A stretch of DNA of 64,000 bases from Litorihabitans aurantiacus (GCF_030161595.1 NZ_BSUM01000001.1:744001-808000); one strand, 5' to 3'. Counted from the stretch's first letter, positions 1-9,146 are shown. Notes: a model not told the origin generated them from the letters alone. Numbers and translations: made by a program.

Positions 1-212
1 TCCGGGCGCGTGAGTACCAGCGTGGCGGCGACGGCGTCGTGCCCCTCGCGGAACACGGTCGCCCGGATCGGGACGACCTCGCCCACGACGGCCTTGGTCG
101 GCCATCGGCCGTTCTCGATGGTGGGGCCGACGTCGACCACCGGGATGCGACCGATGGGCGCGGACGGCGTGGGCTGCGGGGTCGTCGAGTTCGCCTGAGT
201 CGTCGAAGTCAC
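1..212 (-). CDS. glgE: Alpha-1,4-glucan:maltose-1-phosphate maltosyltransferase, N-terminal fragment (cut by window edge)
   Basis: Only the first 70 codons are present; the gene runs off the left edge. GlgE transfers maltosyl units from maltose-1-phosphate to alpha-glucan in the cytoplasm. The reverse strand from the GTG at 212-210 encodes a short polar leader and then [20 protein letters not shown], followed by [20 protein letters not shown], which matches the start of the GlgE N-terminal domain. The GTG is chosen because a TAGGTT hexamer (219-224 on the reverse strand) lies 6 nt upstream, the pattern of a leaderless actinobacterial transcript. The debranching enzyme gene glgX lies 3 kb away on the same strand, so alpha-glucan genes are clustered here. 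The identification rests on motif memory, not on an alignment. Confidence 0.85.
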   Translation of the reverse strand, partial: MTSTTQANSTTPQPTPSAPIGRIPVVDVGPTIENGRWPTKAVVGEVVPIRATVFREGHDAVAATLVLTRP

Positions 213-218
213 GGTACG

Positions 219-224
219 AACCTA
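219..224 (-). promoter_or_regulatory. Probable -10 hexamer of glgE (leaderless)
   Basis: On the reverse strand TAGGTT ends 6 nt before the GTG start. The same arrangement (TANNNT, 6-7 nt, start codon) occurs before many genes in this window. No clear -35 box is seen. Confidence 0.5.
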
Positions 225-382
225 GCCGGGGAGAGCCAGTGGGGTCACTGATCCTGTCGCGGGGCGCGCCGTGCGGCGTCGCCCTGGCGGCCGTGCTCGG
301 CCCGGCCCGCCGGCCGACCGCCACCACCTGCCCCCCGGCCCTCCGACGTCGCCCGACCCAGCCCGCCCGGCGGCCCGAGGGC

Positions 383-433
383 GCTCGTGGGGAAGTTCCG
401 GACGGCTCCGGCATCCGAAAGTTCCCCACGAGC
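383..433. repeat. Palindromic repeat, copy 1
   Basis: A 51-nt inverted repeat with arms GCTCGTGGGGAAGTTCCGGA and the near reverse complement ending CTTTCCCCACGAGC-like sequence, around a short CTCCGGCATC loop. A second copy lies at 537-587. Both sit in the 436-nt stretch 213-648 between the divergent glgE start and the 3' end of the AbiEi-like gene. I see no convincing gene in that stretch; the reading frames there have no recognisable product. The element could be a REP-like extragenic palindrome or a terminator without a U-tract. Confidence 0.75.
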
Positions 434-536
434 GGCCTGTGGCGTCAGGTGGGGTGGTCGGGCGTCGAGATGGGCGCCAGCAGGTGCGTCGCCGTCGACG
501 TTCACCGTCGCGCTCGCCGCCGCGCCCGCCGGGGGC

Positions 537-587
537 GCTCGTGGGGAAGTTCCAGACGGCCCCGCCGTCCGGAACTTCCCCACGAGC
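537..587. repeat. Palindromic repeat, copy 2
   Basis: Second copy of the 383-433 element. The arms GCTCGTGGGGAAGTTCC and GGAACTTCCCCACGAGC pair perfectly, with GACGG/CCGTC extending the stem inward. Both copies follow a GGGCGCTCGTGGGG context, so the duplication includes a few flanking bases. Confidence 0.75.
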
Positions 588-648
588 ACTCTCCGGGTGC
601 TGGGAGGGGATCCAGCGGCAGGCATCGGGCGCGGAGGAACGGCGGCGG

Positions 649-1599
649 TCACCGACTGTTCACGGTGCACCCCGGGCCGCAGGGAAGCGGTCGTCCGGCC
701 CACCCGCCGCGGCGGATGGCGCCCGCCGTGAGCGCCGCGCTCCGGCAGGGTCGGCCGACCACGTGCCGGTAGCGCAGGCGCAGGGTGAGGTGCCCGGAGT
801 CGACCGCCACCCAGTCGTCACGCCACACGTCGTCGTCGGTCAGCGCCTCGTGCAGCCGACCGTCCAGCTCGACCCGCGTGCCGTACTCCTCGAACACGGC
901 GTCGCTGCGGATGCGTCGACCCTCCACCACGTCCGTGTGCTGCATCCTCGGGATCGGGAGGCCGTGGGCGCGCACCACACCACGCACGTAGCGGTGCTCG
1001 AGGACGGACTCGATCCCGCGAGTGACGAGCAGATCCTGCAGCACCGCCCGGTGGCGCACCGTCCGCCGTCGTGCGAGCTCGCGTCGCAGGTGCCCCGTGC
1101 CCCGCTGGAGCCTCGCGGCGGAGGTGATCAGTCCGATGACCGTGTCGACGTCCTCGGTCTCGTCGCACAGGTCGAGCGCCGTGACCTCGGCGGGGGTGCG
1201 GGCCGGGCTGCCGCCCCACGAGAGGGGCCGCCGCTGGCGTGACACCTCCATCCAGGACGGAGCGGCGACACGGCGGGCGTGCGGCACCACGACCTGGATT
1301 CTCGGCGACGGAGGATGCTCGAGCCCGAGGAGCCGGGCCGCCGTGGACCGGCACAGGGTCGCGCCCTCGCCGCAGTGCAGGAGCGTCGCCCAGCACCGCT
1401 CGCGGAAGCCGATCCGCCCGGTGTGGGTGAGGTACACCCCGTCCAGGATCCGGCGCCACCGCCCGGCCACCACGCGGTCGTGGCCATGGCGGTCGGACAG
1501 CCCCGCACCGATCAGCTGGTCTCGTGAGACGACCCCGTCCTGCGACGCGGCGAGCGCGTTCAGGTGGCGCCGTTGGTCGGTCGTCAGGGCTCGCGTCAC
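649..1599 (-). CDS. AbiEi-like antitoxin-domain protein (type IV toxin-antitoxin family), no toxin partner
   Basis: About 316 residues. The N-terminal 60 residues (ALTTDQRRHLNALAASQDGV, then VSRDQLIGAGLS) look like the winged-helix domain of AbiEi-type proteins, followed by a section with RRILDGVYLTHTG. The C-terminal half resembles the DUF559/endonuclease-like tail common in actinobacterial members (SDAVFEEYGTRVELDGRLHE). The longest frame opens at a TTG (1635); I prefer the GTG at 1599, which gives the family-like start VTRALTTDQRR. The gene stands alone: the divergent neighbour is grpB and no AbiEii nucleotidyltransferase toxin is seen. In actinobacteria this family is common as orphans, so a toxin-antitoxin role is not shown. 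Confidence 0.7.
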   Translation of the reverse strand: MTRALTTDQRRHLNALAASQDGVVSRDQLIGAGLSDRHGHDRVVAGRWRRILDGVYLTHTGRIGFRERCWATLLHCGEGATLCRSTAARLLGLEHPPSPRIQVVVPHARRVAAPSWMEVSRQRRPLSWGGSPARTPAEVTALDLCDETEDVDTVIGLITSAARLQRGTGHLRRELARRRTVRHRAVLQDLLVTRGIESVLEHRYVRGVVRAHGLPIPRMQHTDVVEGRRIRSDAVFEEYGTRVELDGRLHEALTDDDVWRDDWVAVDSGHLTLRLRYRHVVGRPCRSAALTAGAIRRGGWAGRPLPCGPGCTVNSR

Positions 1600-1675
1600 G
1601 GGACGACCGTCCCGGGCGTCCCCACTCGCGTGCAACCGTCCCCGCCGCCCTGTGGACGGGACCTACCGTGGGCGG

Positions 1676-2290
1676 GTGACGACGCCGTCGAACCCCGCCG
1701 CCCTGAGTCCGCCCGATCCCACGTGGCCGGTGCGCGCCGAGGGCGTGCTCGCCGTCGTCCGCGCGGCGCTCGCGGACCTCCCGGGCGGTGGCGCGATCGT
1801 CGCCGACCACATCGGGTCGACGGCGGTGCCCGGCCTGGCCGCGAAGCCGTACCTCGACCTCCAGGTGCGGATCCTGCCCCTGCCCGACGACGCCGCCGTC
1901 GCCGCGCGCCTGGTGCCGCTCGGGTGGGCCCGGGCCGAGGGCTCGCGTCCGGACTCGCCCGGCGTGAACCACGACGTGCCCCGGGGCAGCGCGCAGGTGC
2001 CCGCGAAGGTGTGGGCGAAGTCGCTGTGGTTCCACGCGGAGGAGGCGGCCGTGCTCCACGTGCGCCGCACCGACTCCCCGTGGGGCCGGTACACGGTCGC
2101 GTTCCGCGACTGGCTGCGCGCGCACGACGGCGAGAGGCGGCGCTACGAGACGGTCAAGCGCGAGCTCGCGGCGCGGGAGATCGGCAAGGCCGACTACGAC
2201 GACTACACGCGGGCCAAGACCGCTCACCTCGACGAGGTGCAGGCCGCGTTCGAGGTGTGGGCCGGCCTCCGGCCCGACGGCCCGCGCTGA
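1676..2290 (+). CDS. GrpB family protein (nucleotidyltransferase-like)
   Basis: 204 residues. The family signature is clear: VADHIGSTAVPGLAAKPYLD near residue 42, then a conserved arginine/aspartate region and a C-terminal helix containing YEAVK-like YETVKRELA and a final KTAHLDEVQAAFEVW. GrpB/UPF0157 proteins have a nucleotidyltransferase-like fold; their substrate is not established. The start is the GTG at 1676, 6 nt after TACCGT, so the mRNA is probably leaderless. It is transcribed divergently from the AbiEi-like gene with 76 nt between the two starts. Confidence 0.85.
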   Translation: MTTPSNPAALSPPDPTWPVRAEGVLAVVRAALADLPGGGAIVADHIGSTAVPGLAAKPYLDLQVRILPLPDDAAVAARLVPLGWARAEGSRPDSPGVNHDVPRGSAQVPAKVWAKSLWFHAEEAAVLHVRRTDSPWGRYTVAFRDWLRAHDGERRRYETVKRELAAREIGKADYDDYTRAKTAHLDEVQAAFEVWAGLRPDGPR

Positions 2291-2311
2291 CGCCCCGGCG
2301 CCCCGCGCGAC

Positions 2312-3441
2312 CTATCGCCGCACCAGCGTGAGGTAGTGCTCGCGTACGCGAATCACGTCCTGCAGCTGCGCCGCGACGTCCTCGACGAGCTCGGTCCGGT
2401 AGGCGGCGTCGACCTGGACGTTGATCGCGTAGTACAGCCCGTTGAAGGTCGCGAGGGCCACCGCCACTCGCACCAGGGTCTGGTCGATCATCAGGGACGC
2501 GCCGAGGAACGGCAGGTCGCGCACCTGCCACGTCCCGCCCGCCACCGCCCACGCCTCCCGGGTCTCGGGCGTGATCGTCAGCACCCCGAGCAGCACGAAG
2601 AAGACGCCGGTCGCGAGGCTCACGACGAGCACCTGCAGCAGCTGCGAGGCCGCCACCATCGCCACGATGTTGCGGCGCTGCGCCACGCTGAAGGTGGTCG
2701 CCGCGGGGAGGCGTGCGGGGCGGCGTCGAGGATCACCGCCTCGGCCTCGCGCCGCGCCCCCACCGCGGTGAGCGCCACGATCCCCGCCCCGAACAGCACG
2801 CCGAGCGCGATGTCGGCCTGCCCCGAGACGCGGTCGAAGACCTGCCACACCTCGGTGGTGAAGAACAGCACGATCGAGAAGATCAGCACGAGCGGCAGCA
2901 GCCGCACCAGCCGCCGCAGGGACGACCCCAGCTCGTCCGTCACGCGGGAGAGCCCCCAGCCGAGGGTCGCCAGCAGCCCGAGCCCCACGAGGAAGCGGAC
3001 GGCGAGCAGCAGGAGCACGTTGACGACGGCGAGCGCGAGCGCCGTCCGCCAGCCCGCCACGAGCGCGAGCGCCACGGCCGGCGGGGCGAGCACGACGAAC
3101 GCGAGCTCGGGCCAGCGCACGGACTGCGGCGCCGTCGCCCACGGCCGCCCGCGCACCACGTTCAGCAGCGCGTAGAGCCCCAGCACCGCCACGAGGCCAC
3201 CGCCGACGGCGAGCAGGTTCTGCCACCAGGTCCACTCCCGGTCCACCAGCGTGATCGTTTCCAGGAGCACGACCGCCACCAGGAACGGCGCCGAGCGTCC
3301 GAAGACGTCGCGCGCGACGCTGTGGGAGTCCACGAGCAGCGGCAGCCCCTGGCGGCGGAAGAACCGCTCGCACTGCCGCCTCGTCAGGTGGGTGACGCGC
3401 TCGCCCGACGGCGGCAGGTGGGGCACGGGCGCGTCGGTCAC
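2312..3441 (-). CDS. Integral membrane protein of unknown function, with an apparent frameshift
   Basis: About 376 residues if the two parts are joined. The first frame (3441 down to about 2720) starts MTDAPVPHLPPSGER and carries five or more hydrophobic segments (for example FLVAVVLLETITLV and LVLIFSIVLFFTTEVW). The second frame continues with TTFSVAQRRNIVAMVAASQL, a further membrane segment and a polar C-terminus ending YLTLVRR. Neither half makes sense alone: the first loses hydrophobic pattern and the second has no start. The break lies near 2700-2725, where a CCCC run could have lost one C. The gene sits 7 nt downstream of glgX on the same strand. I do not recognise the family. Confidence 0.7.
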
Positions 3442-3448
3442 CGGGGCC

Positions 3449-5773
3449 TCAGCGCGAGAGGTAGTAGCGGATCGAGAGCGCCTCGAGCGGGACGCGAGCG
3501 CCGCCGTCGACCTCGACGAGACCGGCGGCCGCCGCCTCGGCGACCTCGCCCGGCGTGTCCCACACGGAGTCCCACACCAGCTCCCACCCGTCGGTGCGCG
3601 ACGGCGCGAGCGCCACTTCGACCTCGTTCAGCGACCCGTTGATCACCACGAGCAGGTCGCGGGGCGAGGACGCGGCGCCCGACGGCGATGCTGCAGCCAC
3701 GCCGTCGGCCGAGCGCGGGTGCAGCGCGGCACCGCCCGAGCGGCGCATCTGCAGGACGCGACGGTAGGGGTCGTGCCACGCGTCGCCGTCGACCTCCCCG
3801 CCGTCCGCCGCGAACCACGCGAGGTCGATGAACGGGTCGCTGGAGCGGCCGCGGCCGTAGGCGAACCGCGCCGGCCGCAGCGCCGGGTGCTCGCGCCGCA
3901 GGGCGAGCAGGTGGGAGGTGGTCTCCTTCAGCTCGCGCTGCCAGGGCGCGAGGTCCCAGTCCACCCACGAGATGTCGGAGTCCTGGCAGTAGGCGTTGTT
4001 GTTGCCGCGCTGGGTCCGGGCGAACTCGTCACCGGCCGTGATCATCGGGGTGCCGGCGGAGGCCAGGAGCGTCCCGAGCACGTTGCGCATCGAGCGGCGT
4101 CGGACCGGCCGCACCTCCGACCCCGGCGCCCCGGCGGGCACACGCCCCTCGACCCCGTGGTTCCAGGACAGGTTGTTGTCGCTGCCGTCCCGGTTGTCCT
4201 CGAGGTTGGCCTCGTTGTGCTTGTGGTCGTAGGTGACGAGGTCCGCGAGCGTGAAGCCGTCGTGCGCGGTGACGTAGTTGATGCTCGCGGCGGGCCCGCG
4301 GTCGAGGTGGTGGAACATGTCGGCCGACCCCGCCAGGCGGGTCGCGAGGTCACGCATGTCGTGCGGCGTGCCGGACTGCCCGTGCGCGAGGGCGCGCGCG
4401 TCGGCCAGCCAGAACCGCCGCACGCTGTCGCGGAAGCGGTCGTTCCACTCGTGCATCGGCGGCGCGAACTGCCCGGTGCGCCATCCCGAGGGCCCGACGT
4501 CCCACGGCTCGGCGATCAGCTTGACGTCCGCGAGCACCGGGTCGCTCGCGAGCGCCACGAGGAAGGGGTGGTCGGGGTCGAACTCGCCCGCGCGGCGCCC
4601 GAGGGTCACGGCGAGGTCGAACCGGAAGCCGTCGACGCCGACCTCCCCGGCCCAGTACCGCAGCGAGTCGAGTGTGAGCTGCACGACGCGCTGCCGGCGG
4701 AAGTCCAGCGAGTTGCCCGTGCCGGTGACGTCGGCGTAGCGGGCGGGGGAGCCGCCGTCGTGCAGGTGGTAACCGGTGTTGTCGAGGCCGCGCAGGCTGA
4801 GCAGCGGGCCGTCGAGGCCGCCCTCGCACGTGTGGTTGTAGACGACGTCGAGGATCACCTCGATACCCGCCTCGTGCAGCGCGTCGACCATCGCCCGCAC
4901 CTCGGCCACGACGGCGTCCGCCCCCGCCTCGCGTGCGGCGGCCGTGGCGTAGCTCGGCTCGGGCGCAAGGTAGCCCAGCGTGGAGTAGCCCCAGTAGTTG
5001 GGCAGGCCGCGCGCCGCGATGGCGTGCTCGGTCACGAACGCGTGGATCGGCAGCAGCTCGATCGCAGTGACCCCGAGGCCGCGCAGGTGCGCCACGACGG
5101 CGGGGTGCGCCAGGCCCGCGTACGTGCCGCGCAGCTCCTCGGGCACATCCGGGTGCAGCAGCGTGAACCCGCGCACGTGCGCCTCGTAGACCACGGTCCG
5201 CGACCAGGGCGTGCGCGGCCGGGCCGCCTGGCGGCGGGCGGTCTCGGCGGGGTCGGACGGGGCCAGGACGACGCCGTGCGGCACGAAGGGCGCGCTGTCG
5301 CGGTCGTCGCGCACCTCGAGGCCGGTGTGCGTCTCACGGGCGTCGGCGACCACGTGGCCGAAGATCTCCGGCACATACGCGATCTCGCCCTCGACGCCGC
5401 GTGCGTAGGGGTCCAGCAGCAGCTTGGCCGGGTTGTGCATCTGGCCCGACGCCGGATCCCACGCGCCGTGCACGCGCAGCCCGTAGCGGGTGCCCGGGGC
5501 GACGTCGGGCACGTGCGCGTGCCACAGGCCGTGCCGTGCGCGGAGCAGACCGACGCGGCGCTCGCCGTCGGGCTCGCCCTCCGTGGCGCGAAGGAGCACG
5601 AGGTCGACGGCGTCGGCCTGCGACGCGGCCACGACGACGTCGACGCCGTCGCCCACCACGTGCACCCCGAGGCGCGCCAGGCTGCGTGCGCCGCGCTCGG
5701 CGGGCGGGGCGGGCGCGGGGGCGCCCGGGCCGGCGGGGTCGGCGGCGGAGGCGTGATCGATAGTCTCAGTCAT
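3449..5773 (-). CDS. glgX: Glycogen debranching protein GlgX (GH13)
   Basis: 774 residues, normal length. It hydrolyses alpha-1,6 branches of glycogen or limit dextrins. An N-terminal CBM48-like domain (RYGLRVHGAWDPASGQMHNP, residues about 105-125) precedes the GH13 barrel. Catalytic motifs are visible: DVVYNHTCEGG, GVDGFRFDLAVTLGRR (nucleophile Asp), KLIAEPWDVG (acid Glu) and VTAHDGFTLADLVTYDHKHN (transition-state Asp); GDEFARTQRGNNNAYCQDSD is typical of GlgX. The start is the ATG at 5773 (MTETIDHASA); the upstream extension of the frame is very arginine/serine rich and unlikely to be coding. The gene is divergent from etfB. Together with glgE at the window edge it belongs to alpha-glucan metabolism. 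Confidence 0.93.
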   Translation of the reverse strand: MTETIDHASAADPAGPGAPAPAPPAERGARSLARLGVHVVGDGVDVVVAASQADAVDLVLLRATEGEPDGERRVGLLRARHGLWHAHVPDVAPGTRYGLRVHGAWDPASGQMHNPAKLLLDPYARGVEGEIAYVPEIFGHVVADARETHTGLEVRDDRDSAPFVPHGVVLAPSDPAETARRQAARPRTPWSRTVVYEAHVRGFTLLHPDVPEELRGTYAGLAHPAVVAHLRGLGVTAIELLPIHAFVTEHAIAARGLPNYWGYSTLGYLAPEPSYATAAAREAGADAVVAEVRAMVDALHEAGIEVILDVVYNHTCEGGLDGPLLSLRGLDNTGYHLHDGGSPARYADVTGTGNSLDFRRQRVVQLTLDSLRYWAGEVGVDGFRFDLAVTLGRRAGEFDPDHPFLVALASDPVLADVKLIAEPWDVGPSGWRTGQFAPPMHEWNDRFRDSVRRFWLADARALAHGQSGTPHDMRDLATRLAGSADMFHHLDRGPAASINYVTAHDGFTLADLVTYDHKHNEANLEDNRDGSDNNLSWNHGVEGRVPAGAPGSEVRPVRRRSMRNVLGTLLASAGTPMITAGDEFARTQRGNNNAYCQDSDISWVDWDLAPWQRELKETTSHLLALRREHPALRPARFAYGRGRSSDPFIDLAWFAADGGEVDGDAWHDPYRRVLQMRRSGGAALHPRSADGVAAASPSGAASSPRDLLVVINGSLNEVEVALAPSRTDGWELVWDSVWDTPGEVAEAAAAGLVEVDGGARVPLEALSIRYYLSR

Positions 5774-5849
5774 CGCGCCCCATGCTTCCACCCCTGCTCC
5801 CACACCTGAGCCGCGCCCCGCGCGCGCCCCCAGGTGGCAGGGTAGGGGC

Positions 5850-6683
5850 ATGCGCGTCGTCGTCCTCGTCAAGCAGGTGCCAGACATCACGTCCGAGCGG
5901 GGGCTCGACGCCGAGGGTCGCCTCGAGCGCACCCCCGAGGCGGCGGTGCTCAACGAGCTGGACGAGGGCGGCCTCGAGACGGCGCTGCGCGCGGCCGACG
6001 CCCTGGGCGCACGCGTCGTCGCCGTCACGATGGGCCCGGAGCAGGCCTCGGCCGCCGCCCGCAAGGCGCTCCAGGTGGGTGCCGCGCTCGGGGTCCACGT
6101 GTGCGACGACGCGCTGGCCGGCTCCGACGCCGTCGTCACCGCGCGCGTGCTCGCCCGGGCGATCAGTCTCCTCGACGACGAGGACCCGACCGACCCCGTG
6201 GCGCTCGTCGTCGCGGGTATGTCCTCGCTCGACGGTCTCGGGTCCGTCGTCCCGGCGCTCGTGGCCGCCGAGCTGGGGTGGCCGGTGGCCTCCTACGCGG
6301 GCACCGTCGAGGTGACGGCGGGGGAGGGTGGTGACGGCGTCGGCGCCACCGTCACCGTCACGCGCGCCACCGACCACGGCCGCGAGGAGCTGCGCACGTC
6401 GCTGCCCGCCGTCGTCGGCGTCACCGACACCATCGCGGCCCTGCGCGTCCCGAGCTTCCCCACGATGCTCGCCGCGCGAAGCGCGACGCTGCGAACCCTG
6501 ACCGTCGCCGACCTGGGCCTGGACGAGGGCGACGTCGGCGCGGCCGGGGCGCGCGCCGTCGTCGCGACCGCGCAGGAACGACCGGCGCGGCCACCGGCCC
6601 GGATCGTCACGGACACCGGCGCGGCGGGCGTGGCGCTCGTCGACTTCCTGACCGAGCGCGGCCTCGTGGAGGTGTCGGCATGA
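5850..6683 (+). CDS. etfB: Electron transfer flavoprotein, beta subunit
   Basis: 277 residues, typical for EtfB/FixA. The start MRVVVLVKQVPDITSERGLD is characteristic, and VAGMSSLDGLGSVVPALVAAELGWPV matches the conserved AMP-site region (LVxGxxSxDGxxG). The subunit forms a heterodimer with EtfA that carries electrons from acyl-CoA dehydrogenases and related enzymes to the membrane quinone pool. It overlaps etfA by 4 nt (ATGA), so the two are translationally coupled. Confidence 0.95.
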   Translation: MRVVVLVKQVPDITSERGLDAEGRLERTPEAAVLNELDEGGLETALRAADALGARVVAVTMGPEQASAAARKALQVGAALGVHVCDDALAGSDAVVTARVLARAISLLDDEDPTDPVALVVAGMSSLDGLGSVVPALVAAELGWPVASYAGTVEVTAGEGGDGVGATVTVTRATDHGREELRTSLPAVVGVTDTIAALRVPSFPTMLAARSATLRTLTVADLGLDEGDVGAAGARAVVATAQERPARPPARIVTDTGAAGVALVDFLTERGLVEVSA

Positions 6684-7558
6684 GCGCGGTGACGGTGGCC
6701 GTGACGGTGACCGACGGTGCCGTGGACGCCGGACGCGTCGCGGCGCTCGCGGCCTTCGCGGCCGGGGCGGGCGAGGACGTGCGGGTCGTGGCGGTCGACG
6801 CCGCGTGGACCTCGGCGCAGCAGGCGGCGGCGCTCGTGGCGCACCTGGAGGCCGATGGCGACGGCGCGGCCGAGGTGCTCGTGCTCGCCTCCTCCCACCC
6901 CGCCAAGGAGCTGGCGGCGCTGGTGGCGCACGCGCGCGGCGCCGGGATCGTAGTTGACGCGCACGCGGTCGAGCGCGACGGCGAGCGCCTCCTCGGCCAC
7001 AAGCGCGAGCTGGGCGGCACGTGGGACGTGACGTGCGCGGTGACCGGACCCGCCATCGTGATCGCGAAGCCGGCGCCCGCGCCGGAGACTGACGTCGAGG
7101 TGACGGTGCTGCCGCCCGCCGCGGTCGCCGGGCGCGACGTCGAGGTGCTCGGGCGCACGCACCACGACGGCGACGGCCGGCCCTCGCTCGCCGAGGCGAC
7201 CGTGGTCGTGGCAGCCGGGCGCGGGCTCGAGGGCGACCTGACCCCGGTGCAGGAGCTCGCGGACGCGCTGGGCGGTGCCGTCGGCGCGACGCGCGACATC
7301 GTGGAGGAGGGGTGGATCGGCCACGAGACGATGGTCGGCCAGACCGGCACGATGATCTCGCCGCGCCTCTACATCGGTGCCGGCATCTCGGGCGCGCCGC
7401 ATCACCGGCTGGGGATGCAGGCCTCGGAGGTGGTCGTCGCGATCAACCAGGACGCCGACGCGCCGCTCATGGAGATCGCCGACCTCGCGATTCAGGGCGA
7501 TGCCGCCGACGTGCTGCGCCAGGCGAGCGCCGAGCTGGCCGCGCGCCGGGCGCGCTGA
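6680..7558 (+). CDS. etfA: Electron transfer flavoprotein, alpha subunit
   Basis: 292 residues. The N-terminal half is the alpha/beta nucleotide-binding domain; the C-terminal half has the FAD-binding signature of EtfA: AAGRGLEG, GATRDIVEEGWI, VGQTGTMISPRLYIGAGISG and VVVAINQDADAPLMEIADLA. The start ATG overlaps the etfB stop. The acyl-CoA dehydrogenase partner is not in this window. Confidence 0.95.
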   Translation: MSAVTVAVTVTDGAVDAGRVAALAAFAAGAGEDVRVVAVDAAWTSAQQAAALVAHLEADGDGAAEVLVLASSHPAKELAALVAHARGAGIVVDAHAVERDGERLLGHKRELGGTWDVTCAVTGPAIVIAKPAPAPETDVEVTVLPPAAVAGRDVEVLGRTHHDGDGRPSLAEATVVVAAGRGLEGDLTPVQELADALGGAVGATRDIVEEGWIGHETMVGQTGTMISPRLYIGAGISGAPHHRLGMQASEVVVAINQDADAPLMEIADLAIQGDAADVLRQASAELAARRAR

Positions 7559-7586
7559 CCCTCCCGCCTCGACCCCGCCGACGACC

Positions 7587-8024
7587 GTGACCGACGACCT
7601 GCGTGTGACCGCCACTGTCGTCATCCCGGGCGGTGAGCTGCTGGAGCGGTTCTCCCGCTCGTCGGGACCGGGCGGCCAGGGCGTCAACATCACGGACAGC
7701 CGTGTCGAGCTGCGCCTCAACGTCGCCCGCACGACGGCGCTCCCGGAGCCGTTGCGGGAGCGGCTGCTCGCCCGCCTGGCGCCGCGCCTGGTCGACGGCG
7801 TGCTCACCGTCACCGCGAGCGAGAACCGCGCGCAGCTGTCCAACCGGCGGGCCGCCCACGAGCGGATGACCGCCATCCTGGCCGAGGCGGCACGGCCGCC
7901 CGGCCCCCGCCGTCGGGCGACCCGGGCCACGCGCGGCTCGCAGGAGCGGCGCCTGGCCGGCAAGAAGCAGCGCGGTGCGGTGAAGCGCAACCGAGGCAGG
8001 GTGGGCGGCCGCGGCGACTGGTAG
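7587..8024 (+). CDS. arfB: Alternative ribosome-rescue factor ArfB (peptidyl-tRNA hydrolase, RF1-like)
   Basis: 145 residues, the usual size of ArfB/YaeJ. The GGQ catalytic loop is present as SSGPGGQGVNITDSRVELRL (residues about 25-45). The C-terminal tail is strongly basic (SQERRLAGKKQRGAVKRNRG), as needed to insert into the empty mRNA channel of a stalled ribosome. Start is the GTG at 7587, 28 nt after etfA. This is the last high-GC core gene before the accessory block. Confidence 0.92.
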   Translation: MTDDLRVTATVVIPGGELLERFSRSSGPGGQGVNITDSRVELRLNVARTTALPEPLRERLLARLAPRLVDGVLTVTASENRAQLSNRRAAHERMTAILAEAARPPGPRRRATRATRGSQERRLAGKKQRGAVKRNRGRVGGRGDW

Positions 8025-8249
8025 CACCTCCTCGGCGGGGGCATGGCCATCTTTGGGCGTCCGGAACTCGTCGCGCTCGGCGTTGTGGAGTGATGAGTTC
8101 CGCACACGAGTTGTGGACGAAAGCGCGTCGGCGTGTCGGCTGTCGCAAGCGGACGTCCGGAACCGACCGAATACGTCCAGCTGTAGAGCACCTCCAACTT
8201 GGCTACTCACGACACTTAGCGAGCAGAGTTGGGGATCGTCCGAGAGACT

Positions 8250-8495
8250 GTGACGGTGCAGCCCCTCCCCGAGAACGAGCCGGCAACCTCTCCAGGCCCA
8301 CCGCGATGGACGTGGATCTTCCCCGGAGTGCTGATCGTTCTAGGGGTCTACGACCTCGCCGTCCTCAACGCTGGGGATGAAGGGTGGGAACGGTGGTTCT
8401 CAGGCCCGCTCGTGGCCGGCGTACTGACGGCACTCGTACTGCTGCGAGTCCGACAGCTCGCCCGCCGCCCCAGCAAGGGAAACTTCGAACGCTAG
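8250..8495 (+). CDS. Small membrane protein of unknown function
   Basis: 81 residues from the GTG at 8250 (a TTG at 8229 would add 7). A proline-rich N-terminus is followed by two hydrophobic segments (WIFPGVLIVLGVYDLAVL and PLVAGVLTALVLLRV) and a short basic tail. It lies in the lower-GC accessory block, upstream of another gene of the same strand. I know no family for it. Confidence 0.5.
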   Translation: MTVQPLPENEPATSPGPPRWTWIFPGVLIVLGVYDLAVLNAGDEGWERWFSGPLVAGVLTALVLLRVRQLARRPSKGNFER

Positions 8496-8549
8496 CGAAC
8501 CGACCAAAACGACGGGCGTCGGACGACTGTCCGTGCGTAAGTTGAGCAG

Positions 8550-9113
8550 ATGGCCTACGACGCTCTGGCTGAAAGCCTTCGGTTGATCGAGACCGGCACG
8601 CTGGCGCCGCGGGCGTCGCTGAGCCGCAGCTGCCGGCACCTCGCTATGGCTGTTGACGTGGCGGGAAACTACGCCGTCACGATGTTCGCGCGCCGGAGCG
8701 TGGGCCGCACTGTCATCGATTCATGGGTACTAGCGCGCCGCGACGGGTCGTGGTCGATGATCTGCGGCGAGACGGGGTCGAACGCTGCTGAGCACCGCCT
8801 CCAGTATCGCCCGGCACGTCTTGACGTAGGCCTGCCGCCCGAGCTGGGCTTGAGTTCCCACATCGCGACCTCGCACACGGGTATGGCCCGGGACACCGGG
8901 GTAAGGAGCGTTTTTCGGCCTACCGGGCGGTGGGTCTACTTCACCTCGGTAAAGGTCAGCGCCGAGGTGGCTACGGTGTCGATCAGCGGCCGTCAGGTGA
9001 TCGTCCCGTGGCACGGCGAAGTCCCGTTTGTATGGACAGGGCGCAGACCACAGATCGAGGCCCGAGCCGAGGATGGGACCCTCCTCGGCCAGGACCGACC
9101 GTGCGCCCCCTGA
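8550..9113 (+). CDS. Hypothetical protein
   Basis: 187 residues, starting MAYDALAESLRLIETGTLAP. TAAGTT ... is not present, but TAAGTT-like TAAGTT at 8538-8543 lies 6 nt before the ATG, so the start fits the leaderless pattern of the window. No signal peptide or membrane segment is visible. The middle contains FARRSVGRTVIDSWVLARRD and the end VPFVWTGRRPQIEARAEDG, suggesting a beta-rich fold. The codon use is less GC-biased than that of core genes, consistent with acquisition. A palindrome follows 34 nt after the stop. No function can be proposed. Confidence 0.65.
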   Translation: MAYDALAESLRLIETGTLAPRASLSRSCRHLAMAVDVAGNYAVTMFARRSVGRTVIDSWVLARRDGSWSMICGETGSNAAEHRLQYRPARLDVGLPPELGLSSHIATSHTGMARDTGVRSVFRPTGRWVYFTSVKVSAEVATVSISGRQVIVPWHGEVPFVWTGRRPQIEARAEDGTLLGQDRPCAP

Positions 9114-9146
9114 CGGTGAAGGACCCGCGACCGAGTGCAAGTGGAC

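Noticed and set aside
3251-5809. An 852-codon open frame on the + strand opposite glgX
   Set aside because: It is the antisense shadow of a well-supported gene in high-GC DNA; its translation has no family pattern.
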